Assembly (NCBI GenBank): GCA_022825185.1
Contig: JAJDYK010000176.1
Location: 1 to 64,000, forward strand
Length of the DNA: 64,000 nt
Direction of reading: 5' to 3'
Origin: Candidatus Latescibacterota bacterium
GTDB taxonomy: Bacteria > Latescibacterota > UBA2968 > UBA8231
Shown here: positions 1 through 7,919 of the stretch, piece after piece
Layout: each line of letters starts with the position of its first letter
Position numbering within the stretch: the stretch's first letter is position 1
Program-made: the position numbers and the translations under genes
The notes under the pieces: model-generated
What the model saw: only the letters and a program-made list of their open reading frames with translations
Databases searched by the model: none
Told to the model about the DNA's origin: nothing

Positions 1-696
1 TCGGGAAACTATCCCGAAAATACGTTGATCGCCTTTCAGAAGGCGTTGGAAATTGGCGTTGATGAGATTGAGTTAGATCTCCACATGACAAAGGATGACC
101 ATCTAATTGTCATGCACGACTCAACCGTAGATCGAACGACAGATGGCACGGGCGCGATTGCAAAACTCACACTAGATGAAATCAAAGCCCTTGATGCCGG
201 AAGCGTGTTTGATGAACAGTTTCGGGGTGAGCGCGTGCCAACGTGGGAGAAAGCATTAGACCTCGTACAGGGGAAGGTTAGGCTCAATGTCCACCTCAAA
301 GAAGGGGGCAATCCAGACGGTCGCTATGAACGCAAGGTTGCACAGGCATTGCGCGAGTTTCAGATGGTAGAGGCTTCTATTTTGGCATGCAGTGATGAAA
401 GCGTTGGAATTTTTGCCGAGATTGACTCGCGGATTGAGTGCCGAATCTTTCGCGCGAATCGCACACCAGAGGAATACATCCAAAAATCAGTAGAGATGGG
501 GCTGCGGACGATGCAGCCGGGACGGGACATCACGACTCGGGAGTTTGTGCAAAAGGCACATGCGGCAGGACGAGTTGTGCATGTCTTCTATGCGGATACT
601 GCTGAAGATATGCGAGCTTACATCGAAATCGGCGTCGATGGGATTTTGACAAACTATCCAGAACGACTGAAAGCGATTCTCACAGAAACTGAGTAG
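1..696 (+). CDS. Glycerophosphodiester phosphodiesterase, 5' end cut by window
   Basis: The frame is open from base 1, so the start lies outside the window. GDPD-family TIM-barrel enzymes hydrolyse glycerophosphodiesters to glycerol 3-phosphate and an alcohol. Visible family motifs are PENTLIAF near the N-terminus, EIELDLHMTKD and IVMHDSTVDRTTDGTG (metal and catalytic Glu, Asp and His), and the C-terminal GVDGILTNYPERL. One oddity is NVHLKEGG, where the family usually has an IEIK-type motif with a metal-binding Glu; here that position is His. The gene converges on rhaM, with a 66-base gap. Family assignment is firm; the substrate is not known. Confidence 0.9.
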   Translation, partial: SGNYPENTLIAFQKALEIGVDEIELDLHMTKDDHLIVMHDSTVDRTTDGTGAIAKLTLDEIKALDAGSVFDEQFRGERVPTWEKALDLVQGKVRLNVHLKEGGNPDGRYERKVAQALREFQMVEASILACSDESVGIFAEIDSRIECRIFRANRTPEEYIQKSVEMGLRTMQPGRDITTREFVQKAHAAGRVVHVFYADTAEDMRAYIEIGVDGILTNYPERLKAILTETE

Positions 697-762
697 AGAG
701 GTAAGTCAGGTGCGGAACGGGAAACCGCTGCCCGGTTTACACCGACAAAATTGCTCCTAATG

Positions 763-1083
763 CTAATCGAGGTGGAAAACCTCTTCTAGTTCGATTAGCG
801 CGTCTTTGGGGCCGCCCTCCGGAATCTCGACTAATCCCTCGTTGGCTTCCCCCCAACGCTGCGTGGCCTCTTCGGCGAGAAAGCCGTCGAGAGCCGTGGC
901 AAAATCCGTCTCGGTCTCAAAGTAGCCGAAGACGAGGCCGTCTGCGTTCATAAAGAGCGAGTAGCGGTGCCAGCCGTGACGCGTGAGGGCCGCGCAGACG
1001 TCGGGCCACACGTTGCGGTGGACTTCCTTGTACTCGGCGATCCGATCTTTTTTGACCTGCATTTGAAAACCAACTCGTCTCAT
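763..1083 (-). CDS. rhaM: L-rhamnose mutarotase
   Basis: A 106-residue protein, the normal length of the family. It interconverts alpha and beta anomers of L-rhamnose in the cytoplasm. It shows the N-terminal MRRVGFQMQVKKD, EYKEVHRNVWPDV, and the Trp-rich end (ATQRWGEANEGLV). The ATG at 1083 is preceded by AAAGGAG, which lies inside the last codons of an upstream gene fragment, so the start is secure although the frame stays open further upstream. That arrangement means rhaM was once translationally coupled to a ureidoglycolate-lyase-like gene, now broken (see 1088-1192). No other rhamnose-pathway gene is in the window. Confidence 0.9.
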   Translation of the reverse strand: MRRVGFQMQVKKDRIAEYKEVHRNVWPDVCAALTRHGWHRYSLFMNADGLVFGYFETETDFATALDGFLAEEATQRWGEANEGLVEIPEGGPKDALIELEEVFHLD

Positions 1084-1192
1084 TTGATCAAACTCCTTTA
1101 AAACTGCCCATATCCGGCACAATGGACTGGCCGCGCTCCAAATCGAAGTCGATTTCCACGGAGTGGGCTTGGTAGTCTTGGTCGCCGCGAGT
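1067..1192. repeat. Direct repeat, copy 1 of duplication junction I
   Basis: About 126 bases matching 3093-3219 in the same orientation with roughly eight substitutions by eye. It spans the 5' end of rhaM plus the 3' end of the lyase-like gene. The two copies bracket the toxin-antitoxin remnant and the two barrel genes. Confidence 0.85.
1088..1192 (-). pseudogene. C-terminal remnant of a ureidoglycolate-lyase-like gene
   Basis: About 35 codons ending four bases before rhaM. In the frame TRGDQDYQAHSVEIDFDLE it is nearly identical to the last residues of the intact gene at 3115-3657, including the stop. Similarity ends abruptly near 1192, so the first four fifths of the gene are missing. The differences from the intact copy are mostly third-position changes, so it is a diverged paralogue rather than a fresh copy. 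Confidence 0.85.
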
Positions 1193-1284
1193 TCGGCCGG
1201 GACTTTGCCGAGTAGTCCCTGTGCTCTATAATTAAAGCTAACCAATAAAGGTGAAGGCAATCTCGCAGAGATAGAGGTAGCGTG

Positions 1285-1506
1285 ATGAATGAGTTTATCC
1301 GTGTAGATCCAGAGATTTGTTCGGGGAAGCCTACAATTTGCGGTACGCGGGTCATGGTCAAAAATATCTTGGGCATGGTGGCAGGTGGATATGCGGTTGA
1401 CCAGATTGTCGAAGCCTATCCCGAACTGACTCAGGAGATGGTGCAAGCCGCTTTGGAATATGCAGCGGCAGTCATAGATGAAGAGCAAGTGATCGCACGT
1501 GCATGA
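1285..1506 (+). CDS. DUF433 antitoxin
   Basis: 73 residues. DUF433 proteins are small winged-helix-like antitoxins usually paired with DUF5615 PIN-like toxins. Typical motifs are DPEICSGKPTICGTRV near the start and VDQIVEAYPELTQEMVQAAL in the middle. ATG 1285 is preferred over GTG 1282 because AGAGGT ends six bases upstream. The 3' end overlaps the decayed toxin frame by 8 bases, the usual coupling in these pairs. It lies between the two copies of a direct repeat, so it probably arrived with or after that rearrangement. Confidence 0.85.
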   Translation: MNEFIRVDPEICSGKPTICGTRVMVKNILGMVAGGYAVDQIVEAYPELTQEMVQAALEYAAAVIDEEQVIARA

Positions 1507-1735
1507 ATCGCGGTTGGCGATCTTACTCGATCAGAATGTGCCACTGGTCGCAGCGGACTGGTTGAGGAATCAGCGTCCTCATTGGAAGATTCAACACGTA
1601 AATGATCTCGGTTTTCGCGGTCGTCCCGACGCGTTCCTATATCGCTGGGCCTAGGAAAATGAAGCGATCATCGTTACGTACGATGAGGATTTTGCTGATG
1701 CCCGCATGTATCCGCTTGGCCGTCGGGATGGGTCG
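1499..1735 (+). pseudogene. DUF5615 PIN-like toxin, broken by an amber codon and 3' truncated
   Basis: From GTG 1499, overlapping the DUF433 stop, the frame reads RLAILLDQNVPLVAADWL, HVNDLGFRGRPDAFLYRWA, then TAG at 1652-1654, then ENEAIIVTYDEDFADARMY in the same frame. These are the DUF5615 landmarks (LLDQNVP, DLG, TYDEDF with the acidic active-site residues). The amber probably replaces a CAG Gln codon. After about 1735 family similarity stops and the sequence runs into the 3' flank of the barrel gene. The toxin should be inactive unless amber is suppressed. Confidence 0.8.
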
Positions 1736-1761
1736 GAACCCGCCGCAAACTGCAATTATAG

Positions 1762-2349
1762 CTATCTGCCGCCAAGTCTAGTACCTAACCCGAGAAAGAG
1801 CGAGAATTCGTTCGCCCCATCCGCAATCAATGGGACCTCTTCGCCATGAAACCATTGCCTATATCGCCCTTCGGTCCGCAGGACAAAAGCAGGTCCCACG
1901 CGCCACTGGTAACCTAGGCCGCCTCCGCTGGTGAAAGCATGATCGGAGGCGCTCTCTCCGTATAGACCTATTAGAGCACCGTTCCCTAGTAGGTAGGGAC
2001 CAGACACCGCGTTGCTTCGCAGAAAGAGTGCCCCTTGACCTCCAAGATAGAGGGTAGTGATTTCAGGAGAGGAATCGCCTGACAAGCTCCCAAAACTGAA
2101 TTCCGAACCAAGAGATAGCTGCTCACTCGGAAACCACGAAACGTAGAGAGAAGGGTTTCCAGGTGGTGCAAATAGGCTGGGAGTACTTGGAACCATAATA
2201 TGAGTTGTCTCATCGGAAGGAAAACGGGAAAGCCCCAATAGCATTCCGATCTCAACAGCAGTCGCCGGAGCGTCCTTTTCCGGATGGGGATGAGCGAAAA
2301 TCGGTGTGGTCGTCACAAAAGCTGTCAGGTACGCAAAAAAACGCAGCAT
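1762..2349 (-). CDS. Small outer-membrane-type barrel protein, copy 1
   Basis: 195 residues with a signal peptide (LTAFVTTTPIFAHPHPEKD, cleavage near Ala-His). The rest alternates short aromatic/Gly strands (YLGGQGALFLRSN, SGPYLLGNGALIGLYG, GGGLGYQWRVGPAFVLRTEG) and ends FLGLGTRLGGR, as in 8- to 10-strand beta-barrels. It is a close paralogue of 2463-3062. The similarity includes the bases just past the stop codon, so the tandem pair arose by recent duplication. No specific family or function was recognised. Confidence 0.7.
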   Translation of the reverse strand: MLRFFAYLTAFVTTTPIFAHPHPEKDAPATAVEIGMLLGLSRFPSDETTHIMVPSTPSLFAPPGNPSLYVSWFPSEQLSLGSEFSFGSLSGDSSPEITTLYLGGQGALFLRSNAVSGPYLLGNGALIGLYGESASDHAFTSGGGLGYQWRVGPAFVLRTEGRYRQWFHGEEVPLIADGANEFSLFLGLGTRLGGR

Positions 2350-2462
2350 ATCTTCGTCCTATCTTTACCTATAAACACCTTCGCTTGTTGCAGAACTGAA
2401 TTTACTCGGTGGCAAAAGCGGAATGGATAGGGGACGAATTGCGTCCTTCCCCCGTCTTATGT

Positions 2463-3062
2463 CTATCTGCCACCAAGTCTAGTGCCCAGTCCGAGAAAGA
2501 GCGAGAATTCGTTCTCTCCGTCATCAATCCATCGCCTATATCGCCCTTCCGTCCGGAGGACAAAGGCAGGTCCCACACGCCACTGATAACCTAGGCCGAC
2601 GCTGGCAGAGAACACATGCTTGGACGAGGAGAAGTTCCTATTCCCTTCGTACAGACTTATTAGAGCGCCGATTCCCAGTAGGTAAGGACCGGACACTGCG
2701 TTGCTTCGCAGAAAGAATGTTCCTCGGCCTCCAAGATGAAGGGAAGCGATGACCTCATCATATTCCGACATCCCAAAATTGATTTCCGACATCCCAAAAC
2801 TGAATTCCGAACCAAGTGCTAGCCGCTCATGCTCACTCGGAAACCACAAAACGTAGAGCGAAGAGGTTGGAGCAGCAATAAGGGAAAGTACGAGAAGACC
2901 TGGAACCCCAATAACAGTCGCCTCATCGGAGGGAAAACGGGAAATCCCAAACAGCGTCCCGATTTCAACACCAGTCGCCGGAGCGTCTTTTTCTGGATGG
3001 GCAAAAACCGGCGTGGTCGCCACAAAAGCCGTCAGGCAGGCGAGAAAAATAAAACGCTGCAT
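2463..3062 (-). CDS. Small outer-membrane-type barrel protein, copy 2
   Basis: 199 residues, paralogous to the gene at 1762. Signal peptide FIFLACLTAFVATTPVFA is followed by HPEKDAPATGVEIG, shared almost exactly with copy 1. Differences concentrate in putative loops: here a repeated FGMSEINFGMSEYDE segment and an EGNRNFSSSKHVFS insert, where copy 1 has LSGDSSPE and GESASDHAF. Loop divergence over a constant barrel core is typical of surface-exposed porin-like or phage-receptor proteins. No good Shine-Dalgarno precedes the ATG. Function unknown. Confidence 0.7.
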   Translation of the reverse strand: MQRFIFLACLTAFVATTPVFAHPEKDAPATGVEIGTLFGISRFPSDEATVIGVPGLLVLSLIAAPTSSLYVLWFPSEHERLALGSEFSFGMSEINFGMSEYDEVIASLHLGGRGTFFLRSNAVSGPYLLGIGALISLYEGNRNFSSSKHVFSASVGLGYQWRVGPAFVLRTEGRYRRWIDDGENEFSLFLGLGTRLGGR

Positions 3063-3092
3063 ATTTTTTTACTCTTGAGGGAAATTTAACTG

Positions 3093-3219
3093 GAAACCAA
3101 CTCGTCTCATTTGATCAAACTCCTTTAAAACTGTCCATGTCCGGCACGATGGACTGGCCGCGCTCCAAATCGAAGTCGATCTCCACGGAGTGCGCTTGGT
3201 AATCTTGGTCGCCGCGGGT
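3093..3219. repeat. Direct repeat, copy 2 of duplication junction I
   Basis: Partner of 1067-1192. Here the lyase-like gene is intact and rhaM is cut to its first six codons (MRRVGF, 3093-3110) before the sequence turns into the upstream flank of the barrel gene. Confidence 0.85.
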
Positions 3220-3657
3220 GGTCTGATACACGTCGTGGCCCTCGACGCAGATGGGCATGGTGTGCCACACTCCGAGGTGCAAGCAGACGCCCACATCGCC
3301 CGCCGAGTAGAAAGCGCGTAGTTCCTCGGCCTGGATGTCGTCTTGGATCGCTCCGACGAGAAACACGCTCGGCGAGTGTAAGCTGGGGTAAAACGACTGG
3401 CCGGCGTCTGTGTGAAAGGCAAAATGGGCGCGCTCTAGCCCCTCGGAGATGGGCACGCGTTGGGGGTGGGGCGCATACCAGCCGGGGCCATCTTTGGGCT
3501 CGGGGCCGGGTGTGGCGAGGACTGGGTATGCGTTGGTGGCGTAACCGCCTTTAACCTTGTCCGGCTTGCGCTCCTCAAAGGTGCGAATCACGTGGCCGAA
3601 GGGCGCGAAGGTTTTGGGGACGAGCGGTTCTACTGGGATTTTCACGAGGTTCCACAT
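3115..3657 (-). CDS. Ureidoglycolate lyase-like (AllA-fold) protein
   Basis: 180 residues, cupin-type fold of the ureidoglycolate lyase family. True members release urea from ureidoglycolate in purine catabolism, but many relatives sit in sugar-acid operons. Family landmarks are VEPLVPKTFAPFGHVI at the N-terminus, FYPSLHSPSVFLVGA, and the His-rich GVCLHLGVWHTMPICV. Next to it are an oxidoreductase and a rhaM remnant, and no other allantoin genes are present, so a role in sugar or uronate metabolism is at least as likely. The last codons contain AAAGGAG, the former ribosome site of rhaM. Family fairly sure, substrate unknown. Confidence 0.75.
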   Translation of the reverse strand: MWNLVKIPVEPLVPKTFAPFGHVIRTFEERKPDKVKGGYATNAYPVLATPGPEPKDGPGWYAPHPQRVPISEGLERAHFAFHTDAGQSFYPSLHSPSVFLVGAIQDDIQAEELRAFYSAGDVGVCLHLGVWHTMPICVEGHDVYQTTRGDQDYQAHSVEIDFDLERGQSIVPDMDSFKGV

Positions 3658-3681
3658 GGCAATCTCCTCTCGTTGGCGTGG

Positions 3682-4926
3682 TTAGTCGATGCCCAAGGCG
3701 GCGTCTATCTCCGCTTGATAGGCGTATGATTGGCAGGATTCGACCGCACTGAGCGCCACTGGGCCGTTGGCTCGCCACGACTCGAAGACCGCGTAGAGCG
3801 CGGCCACGTCCTTTAGGCCGCAGCGGTCATCCACTTCGACGGTGCGCTGGCCGCGAACGGCTTCTGCCATTTCGTGTAGCTCGTATGCGATCAGCTTCAG
3901 ATCGACGAGTGGGTCGCCGGCTGAGACTCCACTCGGGAAGAGGTGGCGAGTTAGCGGGTCGAATGTCAGGCCCGCGCCCTCGGCAGACGCGAGGATTTGC
4001 TCTTGGCTGAGGGAAGCGGAGTCGCGCCGCGCCAGCGTTATGCGTCCTCCGCGCACGCCAAAGCCGTCAATGCTGCCGTCAGTGCCCATGATTAGCTCGC
4101 GGTGCGCGCCCGCGTGGCCGGCGATCCCGACGAGCCAGTTTAGGGTTGCGCCGCTCTCCATTTTGAAGATCGCTTGGGTCGTATCCTCGGCCGCGGCGGG
4201 TATGCGCTCGGGCATGGCGGCGAAGCGCTTTTTGTAGAATTCGTAGTCCATGGACATGGCTGCCAATTTTTGCCGCTCCGGCTCTATCATCCGCGCATCG
4301 GCATAGACTTCGGCAAAATCCCCCAATTGGTAGCGGATCATGTGGGTGAAGTGGACGGCCATATCGAGGATAAAGCCGCCCAACTCCCGGCGGTGTCGCC
4401 AAGGGGTGATGAAAATGGAATTGCCCGCGCCGAGCGAGTGGTACAAGCCCATATAGGGTGTGCCAATGGCACCAGTGTCGAGTAGGTGGCGCACGATGCG
4501 GGCCGAAGGGTCGCGGCGGAAATTTTCGGCCACGGAAACAATGCGCTCGTTGCGCGCGGCTGCTTCGAGGATCCGCTGGCAGGCTCGCACCGTGATGGCC
4601 AGCGGCTTTTCGACCAGCACGTGCAAGCCCAAGTCGAGGGCTTCGCAGACGACGGTGTGATGCACGGAAGGATCGGTCACCACGTCCACGGCTTCCAAGT
4701 CCGGTACCTGCTGGACCATCGCCTCCATATTGGTACAGACCTTGGGGCGGGTCCCGAGGAGCTTCTCCGCTTCGGCGGCGGCCATCTCGGCGTTTTCCGC
4801 ACTGATGTCGCAGACCGCGCTCAGTTCAACTGCGTCGAAGGGGGAGTCGGCTAGCTGCTTGAGGCCGTGCAGATGGCGGGTGCCCATGCCGCCGCAGCCG
4901 ACGAGGGCCAAACGCACTTTATCCAC
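3682..4926 (-). CDS. Gfo/Idh/MocA family NAD(P)-dependent oxidoreductase
   Basis: 414 residues. N-terminal Rossmann motif VRLALVGCGGMGTRHLHGL, then HVLVEKPLAIT, the EKP motif of the family whose Lys takes part in catalysis, then a C-terminal alpha/beta domain. These enzymes oxidise or reduce sugars and cyclitols in the cytoplasm. The start is GTG 4926, preceded by GAGGAG, which is formed by the last two codons of a 34-codon lyase remnant ending three bases earlier. The lyase-like gene follows 24 bases downstream, so the two are probably co-transcribed. Substrate cannot be read from the sequence. Confidence 0.88.
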   Translation of the reverse strand: MDKVRLALVGCGGMGTRHLHGLKQLADSPFDAVELSAVCDISAENAEMAAAEAEKLLGTRPKVCTNMEAMVQQVPDLEAVDVVTDPSVHHTVVCEALDLGLHVLVEKPLAITVRACQRILEAAARNERIVSVAENFRRDPSARIVRHLLDTGAIGTPYMGLYHSLGAGNSIFITPWRHRRELGGFILDMAVHFTHMIRYQLGDFAEVYADARMIEPERQKLAAMSMDYEFYKKRFAAMPERIPAAAEDTTQAIFKMESGATLNWLVGIAGHAGAHRELIMGTDGSIDGFGVRGGRITLARRDSASLSQEQILASAEGAGLTFDPLTRHLFPSGVSAGDPLVDLKLIAYELHEMAEAVRGQRTVEVDDRCGLKDVAALYAVFESWRANGPVALSAVESCQSYAYQAEIDAALGID

Positions 4927-4929
4927 CGG

Positions 4930-5034
4930 CTACTCCTCGGGTTTGGCCTCGTCAAAGGTGGAGATGACTTGTCCGAAAGGGGCAAAGGCCGAGGAGGTCA
5001 ATGGCTCTACAGGCACCTTGAGAATTTTTAGCAC
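4930..5034 (-). pseudogene. 34-codon N-terminal remnant of a third lyase-like gene
   Basis: A complete short frame, GTG 5034 to TAG, with a good AAGGAGC site six bases before the start. It reads LKVPVEPLTSSAFAPFGQVI and so matches the N-terminus of the gene at 3115 (IPVEPLVPKTFAPFGHVI), but stops after FDEAKPEE. It is either a truncated gene or a retained short frame that couples translation to the oxidoreductase, since its final GAG GAG supplies that gene's ribosome site. Confidence 0.75.
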
Positions 5035-5050
5035 GGCAACGCTCCTTGTG

Positions 5051-6568
5051 TCAGAAGGCCAGTAGCATCGGTCCCATGCGCTCTAGCAAGAGGGCGCGAT
5101 AGCGCTCGGCTTTGGCCACTTGTAGCCGTTCAAGCGGGTTGTAGTCGTCGGTGATGAGGTCTCCTCCAGCGGGCATGGGATATTCGTGCGCTGCGAGCCA
5201 GTTGGCCTCAGCCGCTAGGGAAATCGGTTGCCGCGAAGCTAAGAAGACAAAGTCGTTAAATGTTTCGCCGGGCAGCGAGACGAGGGCCAGCCGGTGCGGA
5301 TAAACCTCGCCCAACGTCCGGTACACGGCCGCCGCGGCCTCGGCTTCTGGTCCCTTGGTAAAGCCGACAAAGTTTAGAGCCAAGAGGCCATCGTCTTTGA
5401 GGAGCCGATCGAGTTCGCGGAGCATTTCGACGCTCAGCAGGTGGCTGGGCACGGACCCGCCGGTAAAGCAGTCGTGGATGATGAAGTCGTATTGCTGGTT
5501 GAGGCGGCGGATTTCGTAGCGGGCGTCGCCGACCAGCAGCGCGCCCGATGGCTCGTAGAGAAAGTATTGCTGCGCGGCTTTGGCTACCTCTGGGTCCAGT
5601 TCTAGCGCGTCGGTGGCAATGTCTTGGGCTGCAAAGGCCATGGCAATGTAGCCCCCGCCGAGGCCGATCAGCAGTGCGTTGCGCCCCTCCGGGTGCAAGT
5701 GGGGCAGGGCGGCGATGATTTTTTGGTAGCTGAGTACCGGCCCGCGCGTGTCGAGCCGCAGCGCACTAATGACCGAAGCATCCGACAGCATCCACCGCAC
5801 TCGGCGGGCGCGGTCATCGACGACCCGCACCCAGCCGTAGTGGCTTTCGGCTTGATGGACTAAGCGATAATCCCCGTATTCGGTCGGCTCTGGGTCGGTC
5901 TGGAGCCATAGCCCTGCGCCGGTCGCAATCGCCGCGGCTGCGACCGGCCCCATCGCCGCTTGGCCCCACCGTCGCTCGTATAGTGCCACGATGAGTGCCA
6001 ACAGGATCAAGGTCGCGCTGACTGCGTAGAGAATCACCCGCGAGCCAAGGGCTGGCAGCAGGAAAAAGCCCAGCAGCAAGGTACCCACCACGCTCCCGAC
6101 CGTGCTGACTGCAAAGACCGAGCCGGCTGCCATGCCCACGCCTGCCCGCCGCCGCGCCGCCAGTTCAATTACCTGCGGCCCCACCATCCCGAGGCAGGTC
6201 AGCGGCAGGGAAAAAAGCAGCAGGGCACTGGTAAAAGCCCCGGCGCGCAGCCCTAGATCGTTGGTCCACAGCAAGATCGGGCGGCTGACAAGCGGAATCG
6301 CGGCCGTCGTCAGCCCGGCGAGTGCAATGGCGTAGGAAAGCCGAAAGCGCGTCTGTTTGTCGGCGACTAAGCCGCCGAGGTAATAGCCCAGCGCCAAGGC
6401 GATCAAAGCGACCGATATGAGCGAAGACCACACGTAGAGACTGACCCCGTAGAAGGGGCCGATGATGCGCGTACCCAACAGCTCTAGCATCATCACTGCC
6501 GCCCCGGAGATGGTTACGGTGCCGTAGAGCAGCAAGCGGTTTTGGTGGTTTAGCTGGTCTTCACTCAC
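5051..6568 (-). CDS. Membrane-anchored spermidine synthase-like methyltransferase-fold protein
   Basis: About 505 residues. The N-terminal half has several hydrophobic segments (for example MMLELLGTRIIGPFYGV, a hallmark of MFS/SpeE fusions). The C-terminal half is a Rossmann fold: LLIGLGGGYIAMAF (S-adenosyl binding loop), LELDPEVAKAA (acidic residue), VGDARYEI, then FIIHDCFTGGSVPSHLLS. Such fusions are common in bacteria and poorly understood. GTG 6568 is preferred because it overlaps the upstream TPR stop by 8 bases; an upstream TTG at 6598 would extend it by ten residues. It is the last long gene of the locus A operon. Confidence 0.8.
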   Translation of the reverse strand: MSEDQLNHQNRLLLYGTVTISGAAVMMLELLGTRIIGPFYGVSLYVWSSLISVALIALALGYYLGGLVADKQTRFRLSYAIALAGLTTAAIPLVSRPILLWTNDLGLRAGAFTSALLLFSLPLTCLGMVGPQVIELAARRRAGVGMAAGSVFAVSTVGSVVGTLLLGFFLLPALGSRVILYAVSATLILLALIVALYERRWGQAAMGPVAAAAIATGAGLWLQTDPEPTEYGDYRLVHQAESHYGWVRVVDDRARRVRWMLSDASVISALRLDTRGPVLSYQKIIAALPHLHPEGRNALLIGLGGGYIAMAFAAQDIATDALELDPEVAKAAQQYFLYEPSGALLVGDARYEIRRLNQQYDFIIHDCFTGGSVPSHLLSVEMLRELDRLLKDDGLLALNFVGFTKGPEAEAAAAVYRTLGEVYPHRLALVSLPGETFNDFVFLASRQPISLAAEANWLAAHEYPMPAGGDLITDDYNPLERLQVAKAERYRALLLERMGPMLLAF

Positions 6569-7919
6569 TGGGTTCTTTTTTCTGAGCGGCCTGTACAAGC
6601 TGATTGTAGATCTTCATCTCAGCAGCGGCCCGCGCATCCAGCCCTTGGCTTTTGTAAAGACGGGCAAGATTGAAGCGAGTATCGGCGTTGTCCGGTGCGA
6701 GCTTGAGCGCCTTGGCAAAAGCCTGGACGGCTTGCTGCAAATCGCCGTTCATCAGATAAGCCGAGCCCAGATTGTTGAAGCCCTGGGCATAGCGCGGATT
6801 GAGCGCTAGCACGACCTCGTAGTGGTGGATCGCTTCGTCGATGCGTCCCTGCCGCAGGAGAACATTGGCCAAGTTGTTGCGGGCACTGAGGTCTTGGTCG
6901 TTGATGCGCAATGCCGCAGCGTACTCGCCGCCGGCCTCGGCGTAGCGACCAAGACCTCCGTAGAGCACCCCTAGGTTGTAGTGCGCGTTGGCGTCGTCGG
7001 GGTAGAGGTTGAGAATATAGCGGAAACGCTCAATGTCGGCGCTGACGGGTTGGAGGCGTTTGAACATGGCCAAGAGCTTCTCGCCCCGGTCTTGGTCTCC
7101 TCGCCGCAAAAAGAGCGTGCCGAGTCGGTGGTAGGCTTCGCCCTCAAAGGGGTCAAGGGCAATGGCTTGTTTAAAGAGGCGCTCTGCTTCGTCTAAGCGG
7201 CCTTGCTGCATGCGGACTTGGCCAAGCCCAGTATAGGGTGGGGCGTAGTTTGGGTCTAGGCTGATCATGCGCGCGAAGTTAGCCGCAGCTTCCTCGAATA
7301 GACCCTGCTTGCCTTGGATTTGCCCCAGCCGGAAATAAGCGTCGCCATAGGTGGTGTCTATCTCAGTGGTGCGGGCAAATGCGCGGCTGGCCTCGTCGTA
7401 GTGCGCCTGCCGCTCATAAACCACGCCCAAATTGTAGTGGATAGCCGCGTCGTCGGAGTGTTGGAGAGCTTGCTGAAGGGCCTCTATGGCTTCGCTATAG
7501 TGTCCGTCATCGGCGTAGGCTATGGCGAGTTTGCGATAGATGTCGCCCCGCTCAGCGGTAGCGTGCAGACCCTCTTGATAGATGATTGCAGCATCGGCGT
7601 TGCGCCGCTGCCGGATATAGATGTCGCCCAAAAGGAGATAGGCATCGGCGTGGTCAGGGGCTAACTTTACGGCCTGTTCGGCCAGTTGCGCCGCCTGCGC
7701 TAGATGGCCTTGAATCAGATTGAGGTGGGCCAAGAGCAAGAGGGCTTCAAGGTGCTGGCTATTGGCTGCGAGTATTTGGTTGCACGCGGCGACGGCATCG
7801 GTGTATTTGCCCTCTGTCGCTAGACGCTGGGCTGCTGCTAAGTGGTCGTCGGCACCGTCGCAAGCGCAAAGCAATGCACAGGCGAAAAAAACCAGTACTC
7901 TATAGCTGAGCCACGTCAT
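6561..7919 (-). CDS. TPR-repeat lipoprotein
   Basis: 452 residues from ATG 7919. Lipoprotein signal FFACALLCACDG (lipobox LCAC), so it is likely anchored in a membrane facing the periplasm. The rest is a continuous array of tetratricopeptide repeats, for example YAPPYTGLGQVRMQQGRLDE and YAQGFNNLGSAYLMNGDLQQ, with 34-residue spacing and about eleven to twelve copies. TPR arrays are protein-docking scaffolds. The start overlaps the end of the SurA-type gene by 20 bases and the stop overlaps the next gene, so translation is coupled. This gene has no counterpart in locus B. Confidence 0.88.
   Translation of the reverse strand: MTWLSYRVLVFFACALLCACDGADDHLAAAQRLATEGKYTDAVAACNQILAANSQHLEALLLLAHLNLIQGHLAQAAQLAEQAVKLAPDHADAYLLLGDIYIRQRRNADAAIIYQEGLHATAERGDIYRKLAIAYADDGHYSEAIEALQQALQHSDDAAIHYNLGVVYERQAHYDEASRAFARTTEIDTTYGDAYFRLGQIQGKQGLFEEAAANFARMISLDPNYAPPYTGLGQVRMQQGRLDEAERLFKQAIALDPFEGEAYHRLGTLFLRRGDQDRGEKLLAMFKRLQPVSADIERFRYILNLYPDDANAHYNLGVLYGGLGRYAEAGGEYAAALRINDQDLSARNNLANVLLRQGRIDEAIHHYEVVLALNPRYAQGFNNLGSAYLMNGDLQQAVQAFAKALKLAPDNADTRFNLARLYKSQGLDARAAAEMKIYNQLVQAAQKKEPSE

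Noticed and set aside
1084..1488. Long N-terminal extension of rhaM
   Set aside because: The family is about 104-106 residues and the extension runs through the lyase remnant in the wrong frame and antisense to the DUF433 gene.
3115..3657. Confident assignment as AllA in an allantoin pathway
   Set aside because: No other allantoin or urea genes nearby; the neighbours are sugar-type genes, so only the fold family is claimed.
5624..5863. Plus-strand short frames within the SpeE-like gene and similar antisense frames throughout
   Set aside because: No start signals or domains; expected in GC-rich DNA.
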